DNA of 64,000 nucleotides from an uncultured Paracoccaceae bacterium (GCA_934500835.1 CAKSTR010000010.1:127459-191458); one strand, 5' to 3'. Numbered from the stretch's first letter, positions 10,514 through 20,093 are shown. Notes: a model not told the origin generated them from the letters alone. Numbers and translations are program-made.

Positions 10514-10999
10514 TTGGCCGGGGCAGAAGCACCGCAGGATGCGGAACGGAAAAGCAGGGCGTCGAAGCTGCCCCTGATCATTGGCCTTGTGCTGGCCCTG
10601 ATCGGGGCGGCCGGCGGCTTCTATGTTACCTGGTCAGGGGCGCTGTTCGGCAACGCCGGCTTCTTCCATGAGGCCGAGAAGATTGCGGCACCCCTGCCTG
10701 ACATCGCCTTTCTTCCGGTTGACCCGGTGGTGATCTCGCTGGGGCCGGGGGCCACCGCCCGGCACCTGAAATTCACCGCCCAGCTTGAGGTGGCGAAGTC
10801 CTATTCCGAGGAGGTGGCACTGCTGATGCCCCGCATCCTGGACGTGCTGAACAGCTATCTGCGTGCCGTGGCAATCACCGACCTTGAAGATCCATCGGCC
10901 ATGACACGGTTGCGGGCGCAGATGCTGCGCCGTGTTCAGATCGTCACGGGTGAAGGCCGGGTGCGGGATCTTCTCGTGACCGAATTCCTGCTGAACTAG
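10514..10999 (+). CDS. fliL: Flagellar basal body-associated FliL
   Basis: A single-pass inner-membrane protein (transmembrane helix LPLIIGLVLALIGAAGGFYVTW) with the periplasmic FliL domain seen in FLPVDPVVISLG, HLKFTAQLEV and the C-terminal VRDLLVTEFLLN. FliL sits at the stator-rod interface and supports motor torque. Start choice is uncertain: TTG 10514 follows GGAGGT (10504-10509) at a good distance and gives 161 residues. ATG 10499 or 10502 would add five or four residues but overlap the ribosome site. First gene of the plus-strand flagellar run. A second FliL-like gene lies at 20142-20606. Confidence 0.88.
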   Translation: MAGAEAPQDAERKSRASKLPLIIGLVLALIGAAGGFYVTWSGALFGNAGFFHEAEKIAAPLPDIAFLPVDPVVISLGPGATARHLKFTAQLEVAKSYSEEVALLMPRILDVLNSYLRAVAITDLEDPSAMTRLRAQMLRRVQIVTGEGRVRDLLVTEFLLN

Positions 11000-11008
11000 G
11001 GGGCTTGC

Positions 11009-11392
11009 GTGGATCTGATTGCCGACATGCTGATGACGGCCGCCACCCTGGGGGCCGCGGTCTACTGCTTTGTCCTGTCGTCCCGGCTGCGCCGGTTCAC
11101 CACGCTCGAATCGGGTATGGGTGGCGCCATCGCCGTATTGTCGGCCCAGGTCGATGACATGACCCGCGTGCTTGACAAGGCCCGCGGCTTTGCCGGTGCC
11201 TCGGAGAAACGGCTTGAGGAGTTGACGGCGCGGGCCGAGGCTTTGGCCCGCCGGCTGGAACTGCTGATGGCCTCGCTGCATGACCTGCCCGATCCCGCCG
11301 ATCCCCGGGCAGAGCGCGACACCAGGGAAGAAGCCCGTCGCCCGCGGTTTGTCCGCCGGCGGGCGGTCCGCGATCTGGAGGATGTCGGATGA
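11009..11392 (+). CDS. Flagellar-cluster membrane protein, DUF6468-like
   Basis: A 127-residue protein from GTG 11009, preceded by AGGGGG. It has one N-terminal transmembrane helix (about residues 5-24), a SRLRRF motif, a coiled-coil middle (about 45-95) and an Arg-rich tail. It matches by position and shape the small DUF6468-type protein found between fliL and motE in Rhodobacteraceae; no biochemical role is known to me. Its stop overlaps the motE start (ATGA). A structural or stator-assembly role is inference from context only. Confidence 0.7.
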   Translation: MDLIADMLMTAATLGAAVYCFVLSSRLRRFTTLESGMGGAIAVLSAQVDDMTRVLDKARGFAGASEKRLEELTARAEALARRLELLMASLHDLPDPADPRAERDTREEARRPRFVRRRAVRDLEDVG

Positions 11393-11943
11393 AAAGGCGC
11401 CGGGGCCGCGGCGCCCTTGTCATCCTTGCGTTCTTGTTCGCCGGGTCGGGCGCATTGCGCATCGGCGGCGAAGTCGGCAAGGCCCTGGCGGAAAACGGTG
11501 GCGCGGTAGAGGTTGCCGCCCCGCAAGATTGCCCGTTGCCCCCCGCCGCCCTTGCGGCCTCGCTGTCCGAAAGGGAAGGCAGGCTCTCCGTGCAGGAGGC
11601 CGCGATTTCGGACCGCGAGTCGGCACTTGCCCTGGCAGATCAGGCCATCACCCTCCGTCTGGCCGAGTTGAAGGCCGCCGAGGAGGAGTTGCGCAAGACA
11701 CTCGCCCTGGCCGACGGTGCAGCCGAGGCGGATATATCGCGGCTTGTGGCGGTCTACGAAACGATGAAGCCGAAAGATGCCGCCCGTCTCTTCGATGCGA
11801 TGGAGGCAGATTTCGCCGCGGGCTTTCTGGGACGGATGCGGCCGGATGCGGCGGCGGCCGTTCTGGCGGGGATGCAGGCCGAAAAGGCCTATGCCGTCAG
11901 CGCCATCCTTGCGGGCCGCAATGCGTCAGCGCCCAAGGACTGA
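11389..11943 (+). CDS. motE: MotE family protein
   Basis: A 184-residue protein with an N-terminal signal or anchor (ALVILAFLFAGSGALRI), a coiled coil (about 50-115) and a C-terminal MgtE-N-like fold: SRLVAVYETMKPKDAARLFD then FLGRMRPDAAAAVLAGM. This is the MotE pattern, described in rhizobia as a periplasmic chaperone for the motor protein MotC. Its position directly upstream of motA fits. The following large periplasmic gene (12875-15067) could be its client; that link is inference. Confidence 0.82.
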   Translation: MKRRRGRGALVILAFLFAGSGALRIGGEVGKALAENGGAVEVAAPQDCPLPPAALAASLSEREGRLSVQEAAISDRESALALADQAITLRLAELKAAEEELRKTLALADGAAEADISRLVAVYETMKPKDAARLFDAMEADFAAGFLGRMRPDAAAAVLAGMQAEKAYAVSAILAGRNASAPKD

Positions 11944-12005
11944 CTTTCGGAACTTCTTAACCCGGGGCGGCCACACTGCACCCGCACACGCAGGGACGGG
12001 ACAAG

Positions 12006-12875
12006 ATGTTCGGCATGGTCGGGATCGCGGTGATTCTTCTGATGGTCTTCGGCGGTTTCGCCCTTACGGGTGGAAACCTTGGCCCGATCATCGCCGCCCT
12101 GCCGTTCGAAATGATCATCATCGGCGGTGCCGCAGTCGGCGCTTTCCTGATCTCGAATGACCTGCCGTCGATCAAGCATACGGTCAAGGATCTGGGCAAG
12201 GTCTTCAAGGGAACGATGTGGAAGCCGGCCGACTACAAGGATCTTCTCTGCCTGCTGTTCGAACTGGTCCGCCTGGCCAAGGCCAACCCCGTCGGGCTGG
12301 AGGAACATGTCGAAAACCCGCAGGGTTCGGTGATCTTCGGGCGCTATCCGCGCATCCAGAACGAACATGACGCCGTCGATCTGATCTGTGACACGCTCCG
12401 CGCCGCTTCGATGAACTACGACGACCCGCACCAGGTTGAAGACGTGTTGGACAAGCGGATGGAGGCGCAGCTCAACCGCGCCATGCACTCCAGCCACGCG
12501 CTGCAGACCATGGCGGACGGCCTGCCTGCCCTTGGCATCGTCGCCGCCGTCCTTGGCGTCATCAAGACCATGGGATCGATCGACCAGCCGCCCGAGGTGT
12601 TGGGCCATATGATCGGCTCGGCGCTTGTCGGGACGTTTTTGGGCGTGTTTCTGGCCTATGGCCTGATGGGCCCCTTCGCCGCCCGCGTGAAGCAGGTCGT
12701 GGGAGAGGACGCCCATTTCTACCAGCTTATCCGCGAGGTTCTGGTCGCCAACCTTCACCGTCATCCCGCCAACATCTGCATCGAGGTCGGGCGCCAGAAT
12801 ACCCCCCACCACGTTCGCCCCGGTTTCGGCGATCTTGAAGACTCGCTGCGCCTCCTGAAGCAGGATGCCGCTTGA
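12006..12875 (+). CDS. motA: Flagellar motor stator protein MotA
   Basis: A 289-residue stator subunit that forms the proton channel with MotB. The sequence shows GIAVILLMVFGGFALTGG and PFEMIIIGGAAVGAFLISN (helices 1-2), the cytoplasmic loop, and the hallmark block QTMADGLPALGIVAAVLGVI followed by IGSALVGTFLGVFLAYGLMGP (helices 3-4). It follows motE by about 60 bases. The usual partner motB is not next to it; the next gene encodes a large periplasmic protein instead, so MotB must be elsewhere in the genome. Confidence 0.95.
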   Translation: MFGMVGIAVILLMVFGGFALTGGNLGPIIAALPFEMIIIGGAAVGAFLISNDLPSIKHTVKDLGKVFKGTMWKPADYKDLLCLLFELVRLAKANPVGLEEHVENPQGSVIFGRYPRIQNEHDAVDLICDTLRAASMNYDDPHQVEDVLDKRMEAQLNRAMHSSHALQTMADGLPALGIVAAVLGVIKTMGSIDQPPEVLGHMIGSALVGTFLGVFLAYGLMGPFAARVKQVVGEDAHFYQLIREVLVANLHRHPANICIEVGRQNTPHHVRPGFGDLEDSLRLLKQDAA

Positions 12876-15067
12876 TGCGGGCCTGCATCCTTGCACTTCT
12901 GTTGCTGTTTGCCGCGCCCGCCTCCGCCGAGATTGCAAAGGTCAGCGGCGGTGAGCATGCAGATTTCACCCGTCTGGTCGTCGAGGCGAAGGGTATTGGC
13001 GACTGGCGGCTTGGCCGTTCGGTCGATGGATACGAGCTGGCGCCGGGGCCAGAGATTTCGGGATATGACGTGACAAACGCATTCCGCAAGATCCCGCGGG
13101 ATCGCATCACGGCGCTTTGGCGTGATCCTGACAGCGGTCGCCTGCGGTTCTCGCTGGCCTGCGCCTGTCATGCGGTTGCCTTCGAATTCCGCCCCGGGAT
13201 CGTGGTGATCGACCTGCGGTCCGGCCCGCCACCCGATGGTTCCGCCTTCGAGGTGCCGCTTGACGCCTTGCCAAAGGCAGGGGCGGCGCCGGCGATGGAT
13301 GCGCCTGCCGCCTCGGCTTTGGTGGCGGGTTACGACTGGATCGCCATCGCCCGCACGACAGCGGTGCCGGACCCGGGGCTGCCCCTGCCGACCGCAGGGA
13401 TCTCGCTTGACCCGCTGCGGGATGCCCTGCTGGCCCAGATCAGCCGAGGCGTCGCCGAGGGGGTGGTCGATATCACCGGCGAGCTTCCGGCCCCCGCTGC
13501 CAGCGCAGGGACGGTCGGGGATGGTCCGTGGGCGCGCGTCGGCATCGGGGAGTTGCCGGGTCTGAAGGCCGGCGCGGACCTGGACGTGACCGGAACGCTG
13601 ACTGCCGACGGGCAGAGCTGCATCCCCGACGCGGCGCTGGACCTCGCCGGCTGGGGCCATGACGGGCCGGTCTCCGTGCAGATCGGGCTTGGCAGAACCG
13701 GCCTGCTGACCGAATTCGATGCCCCGGTGCCAACGGCCATTTTGCGCGCCGCCCGGCTGCACATCGCGTTGGGTTTCGGAGCCGAAGCCCGGCAGTATCT
13801 GGGACTGCTGGGCGACCGCAGGGACGAAGAGATTTCGTTTCTGACCGCCCTGTCGCATATCGTTGATGAAGAGCCGGTCGCCGGTTCGCCGTTCGACGGC
13901 CAGCACAGCTGTGACTCTGCCGCCGCACTCTGGGCCACACTCGCGCGCCGCGGCCAGCCAATAGCGCCCAGGACCAATGCGGCGGCGGTTGCCCGCAGCT
14001 TCTCGGCGCTGCCGCCGCATCTGCGGCGGTACCTGGGTGCCCCTCTGGTCGACGCGTTTCTTGCCGCCGGAGATCAAACCACCGCGCGGCTGATCCGCGA
14101 TGCGGTGACGCGGCTCCCGCCCGGCGCGATGCCCGGCATCCAGCTGATGGAGGCGCGCTTTCAGCTTGCGGAAGGCGAAGAACAGGCCGCGGGCCGTATC
14201 GCAGCCGGGGTTCTGGCCGAAGGCAGCACGGCCGGGGCAGAGGCGGTGGTGACTCTGGTCGAGGCGGCCTTCCGCGGCACGCGCCAGATTGATCCCAGGA
14301 TTCCCTCCGCGCTGGATGCCTATCTGCTTGATGCGCGCGGCACGGCACTGCAGCCCGCCTTGCTGCGCGCGCGCGTGCTGGCGGCCGCCATGACCGGCGC
14401 GCATGCGAAGGCCTTTGCCCTTCTGGACGAAAGTCCGGGCACGCTGGCAGAGCTTTGGTCCCTGTCGGCAGAGCAAACGGCGGATGACCTGTTTCTTGAG
14501 CAGGCGGCACGATGGGCCGCCAGCCCTACAGGAGTTGCCAGGCCGGTCCGCCGCCAGATTGCCAACCGCTTGGCGGCTTTGGGCTTTCCCGATCTGGCAC
14601 TGCAATGGCTTGGCCCGGTGGATGGCAGCTCGGAGGAAGAGTTGCGGCTGCTGGCCGCCCGGGCCAGGCTGGACCTGCGCGATGCTCCTGCCGCCTTGCT
14701 GCTGCTGGCAGGGATCAATGCTTCCGAAGCCGCCCGGATGCGCGCCGAAGCCAGCTTGCAACTGGGCGATGCCGAAGCGGCCGCCCGTCTGTTGCTGCAG
14801 GCGGGTGCAACTGTGGACGGCCAGCGTACGCTGGCCTGGACGCAAGACTGGCCGTTGATCGGTGCCGAAGGTCCGCAGGCATGGCGCGCCGCAGCGGGCC
14901 GAGCGACACCGGACCCCGCCGCACCCGCGGCCGGGCCGATTGCCCGAGGCGCGGCGCTTGCAGATGAAAGCGCAGGCGCAAGGGCGGTGATCGAAGGCCT
15001 GTTGCTGGCTGTGCCGGCACCACGCGCCCCGAAGCAGCTAACCGAATCGCAACCTTCCCAGCCCTAG
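12875..15067 (+). CDS. Large exported helical-repeat protein of the flagellar cluster
   Basis: A 730-residue protein with a clean signal peptide (MRACILALLLLFAAPASA) and an N-terminal beta-rich segment (about 20-110) resembling AMIN-type domains. The long Ala/Leu-rich remainder (about 300-715) looks like TPR/solenoid repeats, for example AAALWATLARRG and RLLAARARLDLRDAPAALLLL. I do not recognise a named family. It occupies the place of a motC-like gene (rhizobial motA-motB-motC), is preceded by motE and overlaps the motA stop by one base at its ATG. A periplasmic motor-accessory role is inference from context. Confidence 0.75.
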   Translation: MRACILALLLLFAAPASAEIAKVSGGEHADFTRLVVEAKGIGDWRLGRSVDGYELAPGPEISGYDVTNAFRKIPRDRITALWRDPDSGRLRFSLACACHAVAFEFRPGIVVIDLRSGPPPDGSAFEVPLDALPKAGAAPAMDAPAASALVAGYDWIAIARTTAVPDPGLPLPTAGISLDPLRDALLAQISRGVAEGVVDITGELPAPAASAGTVGDGPWARVGIGELPGLKAGADLDVTGTLTADGQSCIPDAALDLAGWGHDGPVSVQIGLGRTGLLTEFDAPVPTAILRAARLHIALGFGAEARQYLGLLGDRRDEEISFLTALSHIVDEEPVAGSPFDGQHSCDSAAALWATLARRGQPIAPRTNAAAVARSFSALPPHLRRYLGAPLVDAFLAAGDQTTARLIRDAVTRLPPGAMPGIQLMEARFQLAEGEEQAAGRIAAGVLAEGSTAGAEAVVTLVEAAFRGTRQIDPRIPSALDAYLLDARGTALQPALLRARVLAAAMTGAHAKAFALLDESPGTLAELWSLSAEQTADDLFLEQAARWAASPTGVARPVRRQIANRLAALGFPDLALQWLGPVDGSSEEELRLLAARARLDLRDAPAALLLLAGINASEAARMRAEASLQLGDAEAAARLLLQAGATVDGQRTLAWTQDWPLIGAEGPQAWRAAAGRATPDPAAPAAGPIARGAALADESAGARAVIEGLLLAVPAPRAPKQLTESQPSQP

Positions 15068-15114
15068 ACTGACCCGGATCGCGACGTAATGGCAGAAGCC
15101 AGACCGGAATCATC

Positions 15115-15831
15115 ATGCCCAGCCGAATGCCCGTCCTGTTCCACGTCTATGTCCCGGCACTGGTGGTGATCATCCTGTCCGCATCCTGCCCGACAGCGGC
15201 GCGCGGCAGCGACGGCTCCGGCGCCGACCAATGCCGCCGCGCAGCCGAGGAGGCGGCCCGAAAGACCGGCGTCCCGCTGCAGGTCCTGCTTGCGCTGACC
15301 CTGACCGAAACTGGCCGCAGTCAGGGGGGGGCTTTGCAGCCCTGGCCCTGGGCGCTCAACGAAGGCGGAAACGGCCAATGGTTCGCGACGAAGGATGAGG
15401 CGCTGACCTATCTTTCCGAAGCGGTGGCCTCGGGCGTCGGCAACATCGACGTTGGCTGCTTCCAGTTGAACTACCACTGGCACGGTGCGGCATTTGCCAC
15501 GCTTGACCAGATGATGGACCCCAAGGCGAACGCGCTTTACGCAGCCCGGCTGGTTGCGGGACATGCAACCGAAACCGGTGACTGGGTGACCGCCGCCGGG
15601 GCGTATCACTCTGCCACGCCGGCAAAGGCGGAGACCTATCTGGCCCGGTTCCGTCCAATCTATGCCTCGCTCGGGCCTGCGGACGGCTTTGCCCTTCCCG
15701 ACCCGCCCGATGATCCCGCTGCAGAACCCCGTGCCAACAGCTTTCCGCTGCTGCTGGCAGGGCAGAGCGGGTCGGCCGGATCGCTTGTGCCTCTGGTCTC
15801 ATCGGGCCGCGCCCTGTTTGGGGGGCCGTAG
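15115..15831 (+). CDS. sltF: Flagellar lytic transglycosylase, SltF-like
   Basis: A 238-residue exported protein with an N-terminal hydrophobic signal (PVLFHVYVPALVVIILSASC) and a family-1 SLT domain. The domain shows LLALTLTETGR (catalytic Glu in the TETG motif), NIDVGCFQLNYHWH and AAGAYHSATP, the ES-GxxQ-AYN pattern of the fold. Such an enzyme opens peptidoglycan so that the flagellar rod can pass; Rhodobacter SltF is the reference. The short Pro-rich C-terminus may bind rod proteins. It ends 2 bases before flhA, supporting the flagellar role. Confidence 0.85.
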   Translation: MPSRMPVLFHVYVPALVVIILSASCPTAARGSDGSGADQCRRAAEEAARKTGVPLQVLLALTLTETGRSQGGALQPWPWALNEGGNGQWFATKDEALTYLSEAVASGVGNIDVGCFQLNYHWHGAAFATLDQMMDPKANALYAARLVAGHATETGDWVTAAGAYHSATPAKAETYLARFRPIYASLGPADGFALPDPPDDPAAEPRANSFPLLLAGQSGSAGSLVPLVSSGRALFGGP

Positions 15832-15833
15832 GC

Positions 15834-17897
15834 ATGAAACCCGTCCCGGCCGCTCTCTTCCGCCCTACGGTGCTACTGGCGCTGGCGCTGATGGCGGTCA
15901 TCGCGATGATGGTGCTGCCGGTTCCCGCCGCTTTGGTGGACATCGGCCTGGCCATCAGCTTTGCGCTGGCGATCCTGATGCTGACGGTGACGCTGTTCAT
16001 CGAGCGGCCACTGGATTTCTCGGCCTTCCCGACCATTCTTCTGGCCAGCCTGATGCTTCGGCTGGCGCTGACGGTATCCTCGACCAAGCTGATCATCGGG
16101 CAGGGCCACACCGGCACCGCCGCCGCCGGCCATGTCATCGAAGGCTTTGCCGATTTCATCATGGGCGGCAATCTGGTGCTGGGTCTGGTGATCTTCATCG
16201 TGCTGATGATCGTGAACTTCATCGTCATCACCAAGGGCGCCGGCCGCATGGCCGAAGTCGGTGCCCGCTTTGCGCTGGACGGGATGCCGGGCAAGCAACT
16301 GGCGATCGACGCCGATATGTCCGCGGGTGCCATCACCCATGAAGAGGCGAAGCGCCGACGCGAGACGGAACTGGCCGAAACCACCTTTTTCGGCTCGCTC
16401 GACGGGGCGTCGAAATTCGTCAAGGGCGATGCCGTGGCGGGCCTGCTGATCACCGCGCTGAACCTGGTCGTCGGCCTGGCCGTGGGCACCTTCCTGCATG
16501 GGCTGGACGTTGATCATGCCTTCCAGACCTACTCGATCCTGACCGTGGGCGAGGGGCTGGTCAGTCAGATTCCCGGTGTCATCATATCGGTGGCTGCGGC
16601 GCTGCTTTTGTCGCGCGGCGGCGCAAAAGGCGCAGTGGATGTGTCCTTCTTTGCCCAACTTGGTCGCTATCCGGCAGCACTCGCAACCGTTGCGGGCCTG
16701 ATGGCGCTGTTCGCGCTGGTGCCGGGCATGCCCTTCCTGCCCTTCATGGCCGCGGCTGCGGCCCTGGGCTTCGCCGCCTGGGTCGGTCGCCGCCCGCCGC
16801 CCGCGCCACCTGTCGAAAATCCGAAGGAAGAGCAGGTTCGTCGCAACATCGGCGACGTGCTGGACTTTGACGAGATCCATATCGAATTTGCCCCCGATCT
16901 GGTGACCATGGCGCTGGACCCGGCCACCGGGCTGGACGGCCGCATCGCCAATATGCGCAACCATATCGCCACCAGCTTCGGGGTGATCCTGCCCGAGATC
17001 CGTCTGACCGATGAAGGCGCCCTGCCGTCCGGGCGCTACCGGATCCGCGTGCAGGGGGTCGAAAAGGTCACGGACCGCCTGCGCCCTGACCGTGTGCTGG
17101 TCCTGCTGGCCGAAGGCATTCCCCCACCCGAGGGCGAGGATGTGAAAGAGCCGGTCTACGGTGCCCCCGCCCGCTGGATTCGTCCCGATCTGCAGGAAGA
17201 TGCGGTGATGGCGGGCCTGACGGTTGTCTCTCCGGCCGAGGTTCTGGCGACCCATCTGCTCGAGGTGCTTCGTACCTCGCTTTCGCGGCTGCTGTCGTTG
17301 CGCGGGCTGCGCCGTCTTCTGGATGAATTCGGCAATCTCTCGGACCCGATCAGGGCCGAAGCCAACCGCCGGCTGCTTGATGATCTTGTCCCCGACAAGG
17401 TGCCGATGGATCTTCTGCATTCCGTGATGCGCCTCTTGCTGGAAGAGCAGGTGTCGATCCGCAACCTGCCCTTGATCCTTGAGGCGGTCGCCGAAGCCCG
17501 CACGCTTGGCAATGCCGAGGCGGTTTGCGAACATGTCCGCCAGCGGCTGGGCTTCCAGATCGTGTCCACGCTGAAGCGGCCGGACGGGTCGCTCCCGCTG
17601 ATCCAGCTGGCCCCCGACTGGGAACAGACCTTCGCCGCGCATCAGATGGATGGCGACCGCACCAACCGCGACGTGGCGCTGCCGCCGGATGTCTTCGCCC
17701 GTCTCGCCAATGGCATTGCCGACCGGGTCACCAAGGCGTTTGAAACCGGCGCCCATCCCGCGCTGGTGACCTCGGCCGCGCGGCGGCGCTTCCTGCGGAC
17801 GGTGGTGCAGGCCAAAGGGATCCAGACCCCGGTCCTTTCCTATGAGGAGATCGGGTTGGAGGTCCGCCCCGCCCTGTTGGGGCAGGTGGCGGCGTGA
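15834..17897 (+). CDS. flhA: Flagellar type III export protein FlhA
   Basis: A 687-residue core of the flagellar export gate. The membrane half has eight helices with the signatures LVDIGLAISFALAILML, PTILLASLMLRLALTVSSTKLI and GRMAEVGARFALDGMPGKQLAIDADM (the FHIPEP loop). The cytoplasmic half binds chaperone-substrate complexes and carries RNLPLILEAVAEA. Length is normal. It is 2 bases after sltF and overlaps fliR by four bases. Confidence 0.97.
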   Translation: MKPVPAALFRPTVLLALALMAVIAMMVLPVPAALVDIGLAISFALAILMLTVTLFIERPLDFSAFPTILLASLMLRLALTVSSTKLIIGQGHTGTAAAGHVIEGFADFIMGGNLVLGLVIFIVLMIVNFIVITKGAGRMAEVGARFALDGMPGKQLAIDADMSAGAITHEEAKRRRETELAETTFFGSLDGASKFVKGDAVAGLLITALNLVVGLAVGTFLHGLDVDHAFQTYSILTVGEGLVSQIPGVIISVAAALLLSRGGAKGAVDVSFFAQLGRYPAALATVAGLMALFALVPGMPFLPFMAAAAALGFAAWVGRRPPPAPPVENPKEEQVRRNIGDVLDFDEIHIEFAPDLVTMALDPATGLDGRIANMRNHIATSFGVILPEIRLTDEGALPSGRYRIRVQGVEKVTDRLRPDRVLVLLAEGIPPPEGEDVKEPVYGAPARWIRPDLQEDAVMAGLTVVSPAEVLATHLLEVLRTSLSRLLSLRGLRRLLDEFGNLSDPIRAEANRRLLDDLVPDKVPMDLLHSVMRLLLEEQVSIRNLPLILEAVAEARTLGNAEAVCEHVRQRLGFQIVSTLKRPDGSLPLIQLAPDWEQTFAAHQMDGDRTNRDVALPPDVFARLANGIADRVTKAFETGAHPALVTSAARRRFLRTVVQAKGIQTPVLSYEEIGLEVRPALLGQVAA

Positions 17898-18664
17898 ACG
17901 AAATGATTGCACAACTGGCCGGGATTTCCGGTCTCGCCCAGGGCTTCATCTGGCACGGCATCCTTGTGTTCCTGCGGGTCGGGGCCGCCGTCGCGCTGTT
18001 TCCCGCTATTGGAGAGCAGATGGTGCCGCAGCGGATCAGGCTGTCGGCGGCGCTGGCGATCACCCTTGTGGTGGCGCCTGCCGTGTCGGACATCCATGAC
18101 ACCCCGCCCGGACTTTTGTTGCCGATGGTGACCGAGGCTGCGGCCGGTCTGACCCTGGGTTTCGGCCTCAGGATCTTGATCCTTGCGCTTCAGACGGCCG
18201 GCACAATCACCGCGCAATCGACCTCTCTGGCGCAGATGTTCGCCGGAACCGGACCAGAGCCTCAGCCGATCGTGGCAAACCTGCTGGTGTTGGCGGGGCT
18301 GGCGCTTTTCGTGGCGATGGGGGGGCTGGAACGGTCGGTCAGCCTGCTGATCCTGTCCTATGATCTGATCCCGCCCGGTCATCTGCCCACTGCTGCCGAA
18401 CTGGCAGACTGGGGGCTGCGACGGACGGCCTCCGCCTTTGCGCTGTCCTTCTCGCTGGCAGCACCCTTCGTGCTGGCGGCCCTGCTCTACAACCTTGCGC
18501 TGGGGGCCATCAACCGGGCGATGCCGCAGCTTATGGTTTCCTTTGTGGGCGCGCCGGCCCTGACGCTGGGCGGATTGGCGTTGCTGGCTCTGGTCTCGCC
18601 GCTTCTGCTTACCGTCTGGCGCGCCGCGATGGAGGCGGCGCTTGCCATGCCGCCTGGGGGCTGA
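17894..18664 (+). CDS. fliR: Flagellar biosynthesis protein FliR
   Basis: A 256-residue polytopic export-gate subunit. It shows about six hydrophobic helices and the family pattern FLRVGAAVALFPAIGEQMVPQRIRLSAALAIT split over residues 23-60, then ETAAG-like EAAAGLTLGFGLRILILALQTAG. It starts at GTG 17894, overlapping the flhA stop (GTGA); ATG 17903 is an alternative three codons in. FliR works with FliP, FliQ, FlhB and FlhA; fliP is not in this window. Confidence 0.94.
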   Translation: MNEMIAQLAGISGLAQGFIWHGILVFLRVGAAVALFPAIGEQMVPQRIRLSAALAITLVVAPAVSDIHDTPPGLLLPMVTEAAAGLTLGFGLRILILALQTAGTITAQSTSLAQMFAGTGPEPQPIVANLLVLAGLALFVAMGGLERSVSLLILSYDLIPPGHLPTAAELADWGLRRTASAFALSFSLAAPFVLAALLYNLALGAINRAMPQLMVSFVGAPALTLGGLALLALVSPLLLTVWRAAMEAALAMPPGG

Positions 18665-18666
18665 CG

Positions 18667-19749
18667 ATGGCCGGTGACAGCGAAGACGATGCGGAAAAGG
18701 AGTATGACCCATCCGAGCGCAAGCTGTCTCGCGCGCGCGAGGACGGCGATGTCGTCCGGTCCGAAGATCTGCAGTCCGCCGCCAGTCTGGGCGGGTTCCT
18801 CCTTGCGCTGATGCTATCGGGTGGATGGGCGGTGGTCTCGGCAGGACAGGCCGCGATGGTCTTTCTGGATCAGCCGGACCGTCTGGCCGGCGTGATGGAG
18901 AGGGGTGCGGGGACGCAGATCACCGGCTTGTCGCTGCGGATGATCCTGCCCTTTGCCACGCTTCTGCTGGTACCGGCTGCCGCGGTGGTTCTGTGGCTGC
19001 TCGGCAGCCGTTCGCTGATCTTTGCGCCGTCAAAGCTGGCTTTCAAAGGCTCGCGCCTGTCGATCCCGGCGAATGCGAAACAGAAGTTCGGCCGTGCGGG
19101 GCTGGTCGAATTTGCCAAGCGCCTGGCCAAGATGCTGGCGGTGGGTGGTCTTCTCGCCTGGTTCCTGCAGAGGTCGATGCCCGAAGTGATGACCTCGGCC
19201 TGGATGGAGCCGGGTCCGCTGGCGGCCCTGATGGCAGGCAAGGTGCAGCGTTTCCTGTTGCTGTTCCTTGCCATTTCGCTGGCCTTCGGTCTGGCCGACT
19301 GGTTCTGGCAGAAGCTGGAATTTGCCCGGCGGCACCGGATGACCCGCAAGGAAATGATGGACGAGATGAAGGAAAGCGATGGCGATCCGCACCTCAAGGC
19401 GGACCGGCGCCGACGGGCGCAGGAGATTGCGGCCAACCAGATGCTGGCGGATGTGCCCAAGGCGGATGTGGTGATCGTGAACCCCACCCACTATGCCGTG
19501 GCGTTGAAATGGGCACGCGGCAAGGATGCCGCACCGCGCTGTGTGGCGAAGGGCACGGACGAGATTGCCGCGCGCATCCGCGAAAAGGCGCAAGAGAACG
19601 GCATCCCGGTCCGCCGCGATGCGCCAACCGCCCGCGCGCTGTTCGCCACGGTTGAGATCGGGCGCCAGATCCGGCCCGAGCATTATGCCGCCGTTGCGGC
19701 GGCGATCCGCTTCGCCGATGCGATGCGCAAGAAAGCCCGGCGGAGATGA
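18667..19749 (+). CDS. flhB: Flagellar export switch protein FlhB
   Basis: A 360-residue export-gate protein that switches substrate class through self-cleavage. Four transmembrane helices lie at about residues 35-210 after the start MAGDSEDDAEKEYDPSERKL, and the cytoplasmic domain carries the autocleavage motif NPTH at residues 272-275 (VIVNPTHYAVALKW). It starts 2 bases after fliR and its stop overlaps the next ATG (ATGA). All expected features are present. Confidence 0.97.
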   Translation: MAGDSEDDAEKEYDPSERKLSRAREDGDVVRSEDLQSAASLGGFLLALMLSGGWAVVSAGQAAMVFLDQPDRLAGVMERGAGTQITGLSLRMILPFATLLLVPAAAVVLWLLGSRSLIFAPSKLAFKGSRLSIPANAKQKFGRAGLVEFAKRLAKMLAVGGLLAWFLQRSMPEVMTSAWMEPGPLAALMAGKVQRFLLLFLAISLAFGLADWFWQKLEFARRHRMTRKEMMDEMKESDGDPHLKADRRRRAQEIAANQMLADVPKADVVIVNPTHYAVALKWARGKDAAPRCVAKGTDEIAARIREKAQENGIPVRRDAPTARALFATVEIGRQIRPEHYAAVAAAIRFADAMRKKARRR

Positions 19750-20093
19750 CCATGGACCGTGACAGGATGCGGCGGCTGCAGGCAGCGGCGGGGCTGGTCT
19801 TCGACACCCGCGCGCAGGCCTTGCGGCGGGCGAATGACGCGCGCGACGCGCTGTTGCGCCAGATTGCCGATCTTGATGCACAGCCGGCGGAGGAGGGACT
19901 CGTGTGGCCGGCCGCCGAAGTGGCGCGTTTCGGCTATCAGCAATGGGCGGCAGTGCGGCGCGCCGAGATCAACCAGCGGCTGGCCGCCCAGACAGTCGTC
20001 TGTCTGCAGGCCGCGGATGAGACCAGGCGCGCCTTCGGACGGGTGCAGACTCTCGAGAAGCTTGTCGACGGGCAGAGGAAGGGCCGGATCTGA
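19746..20093 (+). CDS. Small coiled-coil protein of the flagellar operon, FliJ-like
   Basis: A 115-residue, Arg/Ala-rich, almost entirely helical protein with no transmembrane segment. Overlap with flhB (ATGA) and the size suggest a FliJ-like chaperone or escort protein, but the sequence is too low in landmarks to confirm the family. ATG 19752 is an alternative start two codons in. Last gene of the plus-strand flagellar run; 48 bases then separate it from the convergent fliL-like gene. Confidence 0.6.
   Translation: MTMDRDRMRRLQAAAGLVFDTRAQALRRANDARDALLRQIADLDAQPAEEGLVWPAAEVARFGYQQWAAVRRAEINQRLAAQTVVCLQAADETRRAFGRVQTLEKLVDGQRKGRI

Noticed and set aside
15873..17912. Minus-strand open frame opposite flhA
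   Set aside because: Antisense shadow of flhA; composition unlike any protein family.
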